DNA from: Chloranthus sessilifolius
Lineage: Eukaryota; Streptophyta; Magnoliopsida; Chloranthales; Chloranthaceae
DNA: 64,000 nt
Assembly: GCA_021018995.1 (NCBI GenBank)
Contig: CM037587.1
Span: 64,747,604-64,811,603 of the forward strand
Direction: 5' to 3'
Positions 45,560 to 56,224 of this stretch are shown one piece after another (the first letter of the stretch is position 1; every line of letters starts with the position of its first letter). The translations under genes were made by a program, and so were the position numbers. A model generated the notes under the pieces. The model saw only the letters and a list, made by a program, of their open reading frames with translations. It did not search any database and was not told the origin of the DNA.

Positions 45560-46290
45560 AAAGACCTATTCGCGATTCATAATGAAGAACCCAACAAGAC
45601 CTCATGGATCCTTTATTTCGACGGTGCTCTAAATCACAAAGGAAAGGGCATCAGGATAGTCCTCCTAAGCCCAGAAGGAGCTGTCATACCTAAAGCTTTT
45701 CAACTCGATTTCCATGTCACTAACAATGTCATAGAATACGAAGCTTTTATAGCGGGACTACGAGCAGCACTACAATTAGGTGTTAAATAGTTAAAGACCA
45801 TCGGTGATTCCAAACTAGTAATTTCACAAGTCATAGGAGAATGGAAAACTAAGGAAAGGGGACTAATGACATACTTGGAAACCGCTCAATATTTAGTAAA
45901 GAAATTTAAAAAAATCTCTTTCACGCATATCCCTAGATTAGAAAATGAGCTCGCAGATTCCTTATCCATGCTAGCCTCAGTCATCCAAATACCTACCGGA
46001 CAAAATACCAAGACCTTCTTTATTGAAAAACTAACAGTGCCCGCCCATGAGGTAGCATGGACCGTCAAGAGTGAATTATTCGTCCTCCTCACAAGTACAA
46101 GATCGAAGGAAGTAATCATCTCGGAAAAGCACGTCAAGGCAGAAACCGAAGTCGCTATGTTTAGATTTGAAAACTCACCGACTGACAATGGACAACCATG
46201 GTATTTCGACATCTCGAACTTCTTAAAACATCAACACATTCCTCCATACGCCATAAAGATCAAATGGAAGACTATAAGGAACTGATGCTC
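45560..46290 (+). pseudogene. Second (archaeal-type) RNase H and linker of element G
   Basis: Motifs: WILYFDGALNHKGKG (first Asp), NNVIEYEAFIAGLRAALQL (Glu), KTIGDSKLVISQV (Asp) and PRLENELADSLSM (last acid). The acids look intact, with one stop at 45788. The frame 45866-46285 continues into the linker towards integrase (WYFDISNFLKHQHIP). With the degenerate first RNase H this places G in the Tat lineage. Confidence 0.8.
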
Positions 46291-47412
46291 CCGATTCGGC
46301 ATACTCGGTGAAACATTATACAAAGAGGCCTTCACTGAAGGTGTACTACTATGATGCATTACAACCGTTGAAGGAGAATACATCATTTGAGAAGCACATG
46401 CCAGTGCCTGCGGTGCCCACTCCGGTGGACAGAGACTCGCCGATCAAAATACACGACAAGGTTACTTCTGGCCGACAATGATCAAAGATTACCACCTCTA
46501 TGTCCAATCCTACAACTAATACCAAAAACATGGCCATCAAAGCTCCATTAGTTGCATTGAACACTATGACCTCACCATGGCCATTCTCAATGTGGGCCTT
46601 CGATATCATTGGACCTTTCACTGACATGGTTCGAAACACTCACAAGCACGTGTTTATCCTTATAGCAATGGAATACTACACCAAATGGGCCAAAGCTGAA
46701 TCCTATGTCAGAATCACCGCTTTAACACTCGTGAGGTTTATCATTCGAAATATCATCACCAGATTTGGAGTACCCAGGATGTTTGTCACTAACAGTGGAC
46801 CACAGTTCATTGCGAAGAAGATGAAGAAGTTATGCAAGAAGTACGGCATCGATTTATGCCACTCATCACCATTTTACCATCAAGGCATTGGACAGGCAGA
46901 ACCTATGAATAAAATGCTGATTCGAATTCTAAAATACACAGTAGAAACAAGCAATGGAGTCGACTGGCCTAAACGACTACCCCTATAAGACCTCTATTCG
47001 TACGGCCACTGACCAAACTCCCTACCTCCTTACCTATGGGATGGAGGCAGTCTTACCATATGAGATACAAGTACGATACTTACTCATTCAACTCGATGAT
47101 GAGCTATCCTTAGATAAGAGGAGAATTTCCCTACTCACGCAGTTAGAGCAGCTCGATGAAACACGTCAAAGGGTAGCTGATCACGCTCAAGTATATCAGA
47201 GGAGAATGGCCAGGGCTTACGATAAGAAAGTCCTCGAACGAACCTTTAATATTGGAAAATTAGTCTTGAAGAAAATTATGCCTTCCAAACATGCCCACCC
47301 AAAAGGAAAACTGAAATTGAACTGGGAAGTTCCATATGTCATAACAGCCGCATACCCTGGAAATACCTATAAACTAGCGAACCAAGACGAGGAAGAACTC
47401 CCTAGTCCTTAG
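46291..47412 (+). pseudogene. Integrase of element G
   Basis: The N-terminal zinc-finger area (46291-46499) is broken. The core (46500-46988) reads MWAFDIIGPF (first Asp intact), FVTNSGPQFI where the second Asp is Asn (46791-46793), and GIGQAEPMNKM (Glu intact). A frame change near 46960-46988 leads to the C-terminal part (46954-47412) with RTATDQTPYLLTYGMEAVLP and KLKLNWEVPYVI, the GPY/F-type region. One lost acid and the frame break make it inactive. Confidence 0.85.
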
Positions 47413-48249
47413 AACGCCATGTAACTTAAAAAATATTACTCGTAACCCCATGATCATCACATCCCGTGGTTAGATACTTATATTTATCACCCCCGTAGTC
47501 GTCACGACCCATTCATTGGTCGCACGCCTTCAATTCTCTGAATATCCTTAAGTCCTCTAATTTATTACCCGCCTTTTCTCACTCGGGCAATTTGATCAAA
47601 GGACTAGTGACCTATCTAACCTCTTTCAAAAGCATAAGTAACACCTGATCCTCATTCCCCTTCCCCAGCCATTGGAGGAGACGTTGGAGCAAAAAAAATG
47701 AAGATGTTAGATTCAATCAAAACTCATTATTCTTGCGCTAGCAGGATGCTTTAAAAAAAAATTTGCATTTATACATCCAAAAAAAATTGATTGAGAGCAT
47801 TACGACAAATGAACAAGTCAATGAGCTCAGGAAAGCATAAGCAGGCCGTGAGGACATCTCTTGTAATTTCACTAGAAGTGTATAAGCAAGCTGCGAGGGC
47901 ACCCCTGATGTCCCCATACTACTAGATGCCATCGTAAGGTGGCAAGAGGAGGATAAACTCCTGCTAACCAAAGAATGAGATTTTGATAGTGCCGAAACAT
48001 GACAAAGAGCTCGATCATGGCATCCCATATCCCCCTGGAAAGCATTAGATTCAAACTACTCCTCGCACCACTGAGCCTTACCTCCCTCTGCTATTGTTAT
48101 TTTTTTGGATGATAAATCAGAAGCCTTGCAGGATATTTCAAGAAATGAAACCAAAAATTGATGAATGACGACTTGCGTAATCACTTACTATACATACCAT
48201 ACTTCTCCCTAATAACCATAGGATAGGATGACCACCACCCTAGGATAGA
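47413..48249 (+). other. 3' tail of element G
   Basis: No polypurine tract or LTR is found. It includes a weak 50-bp repeat (47830-47910, AAGCAGGCCGTGAGG / AAGCAAGCTGCGAGG). The minus-strand frame 47738-48028 lacks any known block. GCGTAATC, a half of the G-family palindrome, occurs at about 48176. It ends at LTR K; the five bases before it are ataga. Confidence 0.5.
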
Positions 48250-48479
48250 TGTTAAGACCTGAAAAGTACCACTTTTCACCCCTTAACTAGCCTTTGATTA
48301 GACCCTTAGCCATCTAATAAAGGTTTGTTAAGTGTTTTCTGTAGATAATAAATAGCAGTGCAATAAGGCCATAAATCATGTTAAGGAGCCTGTATTAGCA
48401 CCAGAAGTCCCTCAGAAGAATGAGCCATGAATTCAGACCTGAGGCAAGCCTCGTGCAGCTGACAAAGCTCCAGAGGATT

Positions 48480-49010
48480 TAGAAAAATATGCTTCACACA
48501 GTCCTCGCAAAGCCCCAAGACTTCACAACAACTTCTCGCGCAGTGCAGTGACAGAAGAGCTTCAGAAGCCTTAAGTTGCGTAGCCCTCGCAAAGTTCAGA
48601 AGTTAAAGGTCGCGCAGTCTCACACAGTTTAAGAGAACCTATCGCGCAGCTATCGCCCAGTAGCCGCGGGATGCAAATGTCAAGAGAACCTATCACGCAG
48701 TTCAGAAAAGCCTCAAAGCTATCGCGAGGATCCTTGCGAAGTTCCATTAAGAAGTGAACTTCTCGCGCAGTTCTCGCGCTGCTCAGGAAGAAAGCCGCCT
48801 CGCGAAGCCAGAGTTAGCCTCGCAAAAATTTATTGTGAAATGGAATGCTTGTGCAGTTCTTGCACTATTCATAAGTAGCAATCCAACTGTGCGAAGCCCA
48901 ATCCAGTGAGAGCATAACTATCCACCTCACGACTGCTCAAAGCATCAAGAAGCTGCAACCCCGTGACGTCTGAAGTTTTAATGCAAACTCATCCTCGCTA
49001 AGTCAGTGCT
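48480..49010 (+). repeat. CGCG near-palindrome array of LTR K
   Basis: Many copies of a CTCGCGCAGTTC-like unit, which is half of GAAC-CT-CGCG-CA-GTTC. The best, 48756-48773, reads GAACTTCTCGCGCAGTTC. Others decay by C to T. L has GAACTGCGCGAGGTTC at 55665-55680. Confidence 0.8.
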
Positions 49011-49234
49011 ACCATGCGACAAGTCTGGGAATCGACTGCAACCTGGCAAAGCTCTGAACTCCAACTTTCATCATTCTGTAGAGGACATTCTGAGGATTTT
49101 CAGCGATTAGGGCACGCACTTCCACGCTCAAATCTTTGTGCACGTGCCCCAAGGCATCCAAGGATCATTAATAGGCCATGTGGCATCGCTAAAATTAGGG
49201 TTTCCTAACCCTAATGCGCCGCCACACCCACTGC

Positions 49235-49242
49235 TATATAAA
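49235..49242 (+). promoter_or_regulatory. TATA box of LTR K
   Basis: TATATAAA within CACTGCTATATAAACC, about 230 bp after the CGCG array. The same box is kept in the LTR fragment at 63959-63952. Confidence 0.75.
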
Positions 49243-50734
49243 CCTAAGCCTGGTTTAGGTTTAGGGACTTTGGAGACGACCTTTTGTTTAGACTTAGACG
49301 CCCAGAAGAGCTCAGACCTTATCACTGATATGTGATCTGAGATCTTCTTCTTTTCTATTCTTCTGTAGTTATAAGTAGTTTTCCTTTTTCTTTTTCCTTC
49401 TCTCCATGGCCCAGCACTTGCTGGCCATGCCTATGCATGTTTATTGAGATTAGATTAATGGAATTTGTGATTGGGTATTGTACTTTTATGGGATTCATGT
49501 GTTTGTGAGTTGCTCTGTGCAAGGTTGCTGCCTTGTGATCGGCCATTGCTTTGGCTGTGATTCAAAGCAGTGGAGGACTGATTCTAAGGACCCATTCAGA
49601 TTCAAATGACCTGTGTGTCTGGGCTATCATGGTCCGATATAGCCTTAGCCCCACCACAAGACCCACTAGATCTGAAATCCCCATGGAAGCTTGAGCTGGT
49701 AGCCTTGTGACCATGGTGGTGGCAGCAATATTCTTATTTTGTTTTGGGCTCCGTGAGGAGGCTAGCCTCTGGGATAGTCTGTTACCATTCAAGTGGACAG
49801 GTTATAGCCTTAGGGTGAATCCAATCCGCCGATCCAAAATGGATCCTTCTTCTCCGAGCCTGAGCTTGTAGCCTGGTAGGAGATTGTATAGAGGCAGACT
49901 CCCCTATATTAGCATAAACCCGCCATCAGATGGCAGATCTAATCTAGGTATGGAGATTGCAGGCTTGTGACTGGACCATTGAAGCCCCACTCAAGCAATG
50001 GACAGCTAGATCTAAGGTGGTACTCAATCTCTTGCTGGTTCTATGTGTCAGGACTATCATGGTCCTATACAGCCTTAGCCCCACACATAGAGCTTTAGAG
50101 GTTGAGGTTCCCTATGGATTCTTGAGCTTATAGCCTAGATGAAGTAGTGCCTATAATGATTAACTTGTTTTGACCCATCTCTAGATTGTGGTTACCTTAT
50201 GAGATAGTCTGTGACCATTTAAGTGGGCAGGTTATAACCTTAAGGGATTGGATCATGGCACAGGGATGAGTTGGATTCTTTCTCCTCTTTGGTGATAATG
50301 TAGCCATTAGACAGGATTTCTATAACAGCAGACCTGGATCTGAGTCATAAATTCCAGCAGATCTGAACTCAATAGCATACTTCTGACCCTTTTATATTTA
50401 TTTTCCCACACTCCATCCATCTTCTCAACCCTTTCTCTAGTTAATTCATTAGGCTACCTTAGGATACTTAGAATAAGTGACCCTAAACTCCTCCTTAGAT
50501 GCCAGGATCAGAGTCGGATCCGGAGGGACTACTAGAGATGGCTCCTTGGAGCTATAGATCACTTTTCACGTGGGACAAACTCTTACTTATCAAAACTTGC
50601 TTACAAATGGACCTCAGATTCATGTGTCTAGGATTTCTTAGTTGTGCTGATTTCATCCCCTATTTTACTTTGATTTTAAATTGCTTTTACCACCAACAAA
50701 TAAAGTAAGCACACTAGAGATCGCAACAAGTTTT

Positions 50735-50751
50735 TGGCGCCGTTATCGGGG
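50735..50751 (+). other. Primer-binding site of element K (tRNA-Asp type)
   Basis: TGGCGCCGTTATCGGGG, six bases after the LTR end, differs at two positions from the tRNA-Asp site. It is the best kept PBS of the window. Confidence 0.88.
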
Positions 50752-51083
50752 AAAGATGATCTATTAGTAGACCCTTAGTTTTTGTATTTTTAGTGTTCTT
50801 TGTAGCTTTGAATAATTGATACTGCTGATGAAATTTTGAATCTTTCTTGCAGATCTAGACAAAGATCGAGAAGAACAAAGGATCCATTTGGAGATTAGCT
50901 ACCTCTATTTGCAAATTCTTTAAACCTTTAAAACTCTGTCTATTTCTCTTACAATTTCCATAGCGGTATTTAGGATAGTTGTAAATTTATGTTTTCTTAA
51001 ATAGCTGTAAATTTGTTAGATAAATTCTTTGAGTCAAGTGCAATGTGCCTGCAAGGAGTTGTCCCTCCTGGTGGTGTGTTTGT

Positions 51084-52624
51084 ATGCTAGATAGGAGATC
51101 TCTTAGTCCTACTTTAGAGCCTTTCAACCCTGAGCTAGAAAGGGGTAGAAGACTTAGAAGGAACAGGCACACCACAGTACAGCCCCCAATTGAATCTGAG
51201 ACAGTAGTAATGGGTGAAGAACAACCCAGAACTCTCAAGGAGTTGAATGCTCTAGATGACTATAACTCTCCATTTAGCATTCAATTCCCTGATGTTCAAG
51301 GGAACTATGAAATTAAAACTTCTATCATCCAGATGCTACCCTCTTTCCATGGGCTTAGCAAGGAGGACCCTTATAAACATATTGACCAATTTTCAGCCTT
51401 GTGCACCACATTCAATATCTCTGGTTTGAAACCTGAGGCCACTAGACTCAGGCTCTTTCCCTTCTCTCTGAAGGATAGGGTTAGTACCTGGCTGGCCACT
51501 CTTCCCAACAATAGCATTGCATCTTGGAAAGACCTACAGACCAAGTTCTTGACAAAGTTCTTCCTTGAGACCAAAACTAGCCAGTTGAGGAAGGAAATTC
51601 TTGCTTTTGCCCAATCCCCAACTAAGGATTTTAATCAAGCCTAGGATAGGTTTAAGGAAATGCTCAAACAATGCCCCCACCACAAGATCCCAGACTGGCA
51701 GCTTGTACAAAGCTTCTACAATGGGATTGATGAGAAAAATAGAGATATGGTTGATGCCTCTTGTGGTGGAACCTACATGCACAAGACCGCTGATGAGGCA
51801 TGGGAATTGTTTGAAGTAATCAGTGAAAATGCTTTTCAAAAGCTATCTCTGGCAAGAACTAGTTAGGAGTCTATGTCAAAAGTGGAGCCTGCTGCATTGT
51901 CAAGAGGAAAAGTTTATGAGGTGTCTGGGAACAATGATCTGCAGCTGCAGATGGCAAACCTCTCTTTGAAGTTTGATAAATTACTGACTGTGATGCAACC
52001 CAGAAGGGTTGCTCAAGTGGTGGAGGCATGTCTGATATGCATGCCCCCACAAAGACACTGAGAGGAATGTCCATCTCAGGCAATATCCCTAATTGGTATT
52101 GGAACATGCTGCCGCCAAGAATCTTTTGGCCAAAGAAGAAGTGGTGGCTAGAATGCATGTACCATATGGATACCAGTACCAAAATGCTGATTACCAATGG
52201 AGAGACCACCCAAATCTGAGGTGGAGGCAAGACAATTATATGCACAAAAGAATGTTGGCCTTACCTCAAGGCCACAAAGAGCTCAATCTGTGGATATGCC
52301 CCTAGGCATAATTTCCAACACCAGCAGCAGCCCCATCAGCAATAAAATCAATTGGTCTTACCCCAACCTTAGCCCAGAAATACTTCCTTCGACGACCAGG
52401 TCTTGACTTTATTGCAAAACCTGGGGTCCGTGGCTCAGACTGTGAATTCTCATGGTCAGAGCATAAAGAAGATTGAAGAACAGATTGGCCAACTAGCAAA
52501 TCTCCTAGCTAAAAGAGAGGAGGGGAGGTTGCCCAGTCAACCAGTGGTTAATCCCAAGGGCCAATTTTTGATTGGTGAAGGATCCTCAAACCTTGAGGGG
52601 CAGGGGGAACTTTCATTAAATTGA
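51084..52624 (+). pseudogene. gag: gag of element K
   Basis: The frame is open from 51045, but the start is set at 51084 (M-L-D-R-R-S-L) because A and F begin there. Blocks: MGEEQPRTLKELNALDD, LPSFHGLSKEDPYKHIDQF, RLRLFPFSLKDRVSTWL and SQLRKEILAFAQSPTKDF, then a TAG at 51642 (former Trp), CPHHKIPDWQLVQSFYNGID, CGGTYMHKTADEAWELFEVI, a second TAG at 51865, and a damaged CCHC knuckle (CLIC at about 52030). The C-terminus (52403-52624) has SIKKIEEQIGQLANLLAKR, a probable coiled coil, and ends GELSLN. L keeps the knuckle as CLICQSPQHTMEEC. Confidence 0.85.
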
Positions 52625-53489
52625 TTCACAGAAGTGTACATTTTGTATAATATGAACTTTAGTGTGGTTTGTTCTTTTTACTTTTTCTAGGAATGCTTCC
52701 TGAATATCAGATGCAGAATTTTCCTACCTGCTTTCGTTCTTATTCCCTTTGAATTGATGATTGTGATTGAACAAATGATGGTGGTACTATTTTGATAATG
52801 AGAATGCTGTTTGGATATGATGTTTTGATTAAATGCTTTTTGAGTAATTGCATGCTTAAATGTTGGGAACGCATGAGGGAATCCCTTTTAGAATGACTAT
52901 GGGTGTCCCCGGAAAAGAGACTGTGAGAGAATCCACCCACAAAACAAAGGAAAATGATAGACTAATGGGTGTGTGATCCTTGTCACTATTTTAGTTGTCG
53001 CGAGGTTTTAAAAAATAGGCATGGTTTCTTCTCACGCAGTTCATAAGATGTTATCCTGCTAAGCTGTCACGAGATTCAGTACAATTGTGTAGACTCTCTC
53101 GCGCGATCCAAATGAAAGTCCAATCTCGGGACCCACTCCTTCCCATCTAGCGAGCAGACATTTTCAAAGCGCGCCAAGCCTCGCAATTTATATAATCCAA
53201 CCTCACGCTACTTTCCTTTTCTATTTTCTCTTTCTTCTCCAGCCAGCGAAACCCTAGCTCTAACTCCCATTAATCTCTCTCCTCCAGCATCCATTTTACA
53301 GTCCATCATTCACCTTCTAATTCTAGGGATTTACTCCTACATCCTCCATCACCAGTTGCCCTCTTATAGGAGCTCTCGCGGTCTTTCGTGCATCAGATTG
53401 AACAGAACCCTAAATTTTAGGGTAAGACTCAGCTCTCAACCTTTGCTTTTCATTTTTTTCAAACTAAACATTCACAGAGGAGAAGTTCA
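52625..53489 (+). promoter_or_regulatory. Noncoding gap with internal promoter of element K
   Basis: No pol sequence is present. From about 53000 the CGCG motifs of the LTR reappear (GTCGCGAGG, CTCACGCAGTTC, CTCTCGCGCGATC, AAGCGCGCC), followed by TTTATATAAT at 53187-53196 and a pyrimidine-rich leader with GAAACCCTAGC. The ORF1 start lies about 300 bp beyond. L has the same order (62300-61808). A GTAAGA...ACAG stretch (53422-53476) could be a leader intron; in L the donor is changed, so this is uncertain. Confidence 0.6.
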
Positions 53490-53763
53490 ATGGCCCCTAA
53501 GGGCACACCTTTGAAAAGAGTAAGGGATAAGGCTCCCGTGGAGCCCACTCCCAAGAAGGCCAAGTCCTCAACGGCGCCGCAAAAAGGGAAAGAAATGGTT
53601 CAGGAAGTGGCTGCGCTAACACCTGATTACTCTACACCCTCTGAGCTCCTAACTCCCATTCCCTTGGAACCTAAAGCTGTTTTTGACCTATCTTTCTTTG
53701 AAACGAAACCTCTGTCCGCCCCTGCCATTGAGTTCATGCGCAAAGCTGGATTGACCCCCCTGC
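53490..53763 (+). pseudogene. ORF1 of element K, truncated by insertion of L
   Basis: The first 91 codons match ORF1 of L: KRVRDKAPVEPTPKKAKSS, TPDYSTPSELL and FFETKPLSAPAIEFMRKAG. At 53764 the LTR of L begins, so later codons of this open frame (to 53816) are LTR. The basic N-terminus suggests a nuclear or nucleic-acid-binding protein. See the L copy for the full domain. Confidence 0.8.
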
Positions 53764-56212
53764 TGTTGTTGTCCCAAGTGTGCTTCGCTTATTGGTTGGT
53801 GGTGAAAGTTATTTAAAAATCAAAAATAGAATAAAACAGGGGATGAATCAGCACAACTCAGAAATCCTAGACCTGCAAGATACAGGGTCCTTTGTAGCAA
53901 GTTTTGATAAGTAAGAGTTTGTCCCATGTGAAAGCAGGATCTAAGGCCCAAGGAGCTGCCTCTAGTCCCTCCTGATCTGCATGATCCGGCAAATCTAAAA
54001 GGAGGGGAGTTTAAGGTCACTTATTCTAAGTATTCTAATAACTAAATTACAGAAACGATTGAGAGGATGGGTGGAGTGTGGAAAATAATTATAAAAAGGT
54101 GAGAAATATGTTATTGAGCCAAGGTCAGAGGAGTTTTGTAACTCAGATTTAGATCTGATGTTATAGAAATCCTGTCCAGAGGCTACATTATCACCTCTGA
54201 GGAGAAAGGATCCAACCCATCTCTACTGCCATGACTCCACCCTTAGGGCTATAACCTGTCCACTTGAATGGTCACAGACTATCCCATAGGGGAGCCACAA
54301 TCCAGGGATGGGTCAGAACATAAATAAATCATTGCAAGCACTATTTCATCTAGGCTACCAGCTCAAGATTCCATAGGGAACCTCAACCTCTAAAGTTCTA
54401 TATGTGGGGCTAAGGCTAGAAAACCATGATAGCCCAGACACATAGAACCAGCAAGCGATTGAGTACAACCTTCGATCCAGCTGTCCATTGCTTGAGAGAG
54501 GCTACAATGATCCAGTCACCAGCCTACAATCTCTATAACCAGATCAGATCCAACATCTGATGGCAAATCTATACAAATATGGGGGAGTCTGGCTCTGTAC
54601 AATCCCTCACCAGGTTTCTACTAGCTCAGGTGAAAAGAAGAAGGATCCATCTTGGATCGGTGGATCAGAATCACCCTAAGGCTATAATCTGTCCACTTAA
54701 ATGGTCACAGACTATCCCAGAGGTTATCCTCCTCACGGAGCCCAAAATAAAACAAGATTGTCGCTGCTACCAACATGTTCACCAGGCTACCAGCTCAAGC
54801 TCCCATGGGGATTTCAGATCTAGTAGGTCCTGTGGTGGGGCTAAGGCTGGAAGACCATGATAGCCTAGACACACAAGTCACTTGGATCTGAGTGGCCCTT
54901 AAAATCTGTCCTCCATTGCTTTGAAACACAGCCAAGGCAATGGGGGATCACAAGGCAGCAACCTTGCACAGAGCATCTCACATATAAACAACAATCCCAC
55001 AAAGTACAAATCCTATTACAAAACTTCCATTAATCTAACTCAAACACATATACAAAGTCATAGCCAGCAATTGCTGGACTATGGAGAGAAGAAAAGAAAA
55101 AGAAAAAGAAAAACTACTTACTGCTAAAAAGGAAGAGAAAAGAAAAGCGATCTGAGATAGGTTCCCGATACCTAAACCTAAGATAGGCCTGGGTATATGT
55201 AGCAGTGGGGTGGCGGCGTATTAGGGTTAGGAAAACCTAATTTTAACGATGCCACGTGGCTTTATACTGATCCTTGGATGCCTCGAGGCGTGTGCACAGA
55301 GATTTGAGCGTGGGAGTGCGTGCCCTAGTCACTAGAAATTTCCAGAATGCCCTTTGCTGAAGAGATGGAAGTTTAGGTTTAGAGCCTCGCTAGGTAGCTG
55401 TAGTTTCCCAGACTTATTGCATGGTAGCTCATTGCTCTTCGCGAGGTTGATTTGACACTAAAGCTTCAACTGTCGTGAGGTTGCCTTGGTTTGCTCTTTA
55501 GGCAGTCACGCGGTAGAGAGTTAAGCTCTCGTTGGGTTGGAGTTCGCGAGGTTGAATAGAAAACATTTCCGGCCGCATAAAGTTACAATTCAAGCGATGC
55601 GCGATAGATTACATTTGGCGGTCAAGAACTGCGCGAGTTACCTCGCGAGGTTCTTTTAAGTTCTGAACTGCGCGAGGTTCTTTGTCTCACTCAATCTTTG
55701 CGAGCTTGGCTTCGCCTTCGCCGGGATGCTTTCTTTCTTGAATGGCGCGCGAACTGCGCGAGGTGTTCTTCTTCTGAGAATTGTACCCCGCGGCGACTGC
55801 ACGACAGTTGTGCGAGGAATCTTCTGAAGCTCTCTCTCCTCAGCTATCTTAAGCGAACTTCGCGAGATTGAGAGAGGTTTGCTTTGAACTGTGCGACACT
55901 GAGCGATGTGTTCTACTCTTGAGCTTCATGAGAGCTGCGCGAGGTTGAGTTTCTGAAGCTCCTCAGTCATTCATCTGCGCGAGAGGTTGCTGTAAAGCCT
56001 TGGGAAGCTCAGCTGATCTACATGAGGCTTCGAAGTGCATTCTTGCTGAGGGGCATCTGGTGCCAAAGCAGGCTCCATAATAGGATTCTTGGCCTTATTT
56101 CACCGCTGATTATTTCCTGAACAAAACACTTAAGAAGAGTTTATTAGGTGGCTAAGGGTCTAATCAAAGGTTAAGTTAAGGGGTGAAAAGTGGTACTTTT
56201 CAGGTCTTAACA
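53764..56212 (-). repeat. 3' LTR of element L
   Basis: 2449 bp. On the minus strand it starts TGTTAAGACCTG (56212) and ends GACAACAACA (53764). The CGCG palindromes lie at 55380-55990 (for example GAACTGCGCGAGGTTC, 55680-55665). The TATA region is decayed (CTACATATACCC at about 55200) while K keeps TATATAAA. It differs clearly from the LTR fragment at 63456-64000. Confidence 0.88.
55380..55990 (-). repeat. CGCG near-palindrome array of LTR L
   Basis: Over a dozen CTGCGCGAG/CTCGCGAG-type units, several in the full form GAAC...CGCG...GTTC (55665-55680; 55626-55653 as a pair). Confidence 0.82.
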
Positions 56213-56224
56213 CACCCCCAAACC
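56213..56224 (-). other. Polypurine tract of element L
   Basis: The minus strand reads AGGTTTGGGGGTG directly before the LTR TGTTAAG. It fixes the orientation of L. Confidence 0.85.

Larger units (their letters stand above)
36174..48249 (+). mobile_element. Element G, Tat-type retrotransposon inserted in LTR F
   Basis: LTR (36174-38593), tRNA-Arg-like PBS, gag, protease, G-patch, acidic linker, RT, first RNase H, second RNase H, integrase and a 3' tail, all plus strand. The 3' LTR is absent; LTR K starts at 48250. The simplest reading is that K inserted in G's 3' region, so the rest of G, then the rest of LTR F, should lie right of 64000. Confidence 0.85.
48250..50728 (+). repeat. 5' LTR of element K (CGCG-palindrome family)
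   Basis: TGTTAAGACCTG to TCGCAACA, 2479 bp. The U3 array of CGCG-centred palindromes covers about 48480-49010; TATATAAA is at 49235-49242. The reverse copy at 53764-56212 (L) has the same edges. U5 is long (about 1.4 kb) and has no gene. Confidence 0.9.
48250..53763 (+). mobile_element. Element K, gag-only Athila-type element, interrupted by L
   Basis: LTR (48250-50728), PBS, gag, noncoding stretch with an internal promoter, and the start of ORF1. There is no pol between gag and ORF1, exactly as in element L, so the family is built this way. ORF1 is cut at 53763 by the 3' LTR of L. Such gag-bearing, pol-less elements have been described as TR-GAG. Confidence 0.8.

Noticed and set aside
47738-48028. 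Minus-strand frame in the tail of G as an antisense PMD gene
   Set aside because: None of the PMD blocks seen in I and J could be found; at most a remnant of its flank.
50735-50751. tRNA-like matches as tRNA genes
   Set aside because: Only the 17-base primer-binding complement is present, without the rest of a tRNA.
53422-53476. GTAAGA...ACAG as a leader intron of K ORF1
   Set aside because: The donor is not kept in L, so it is mentioned only as a possibility.
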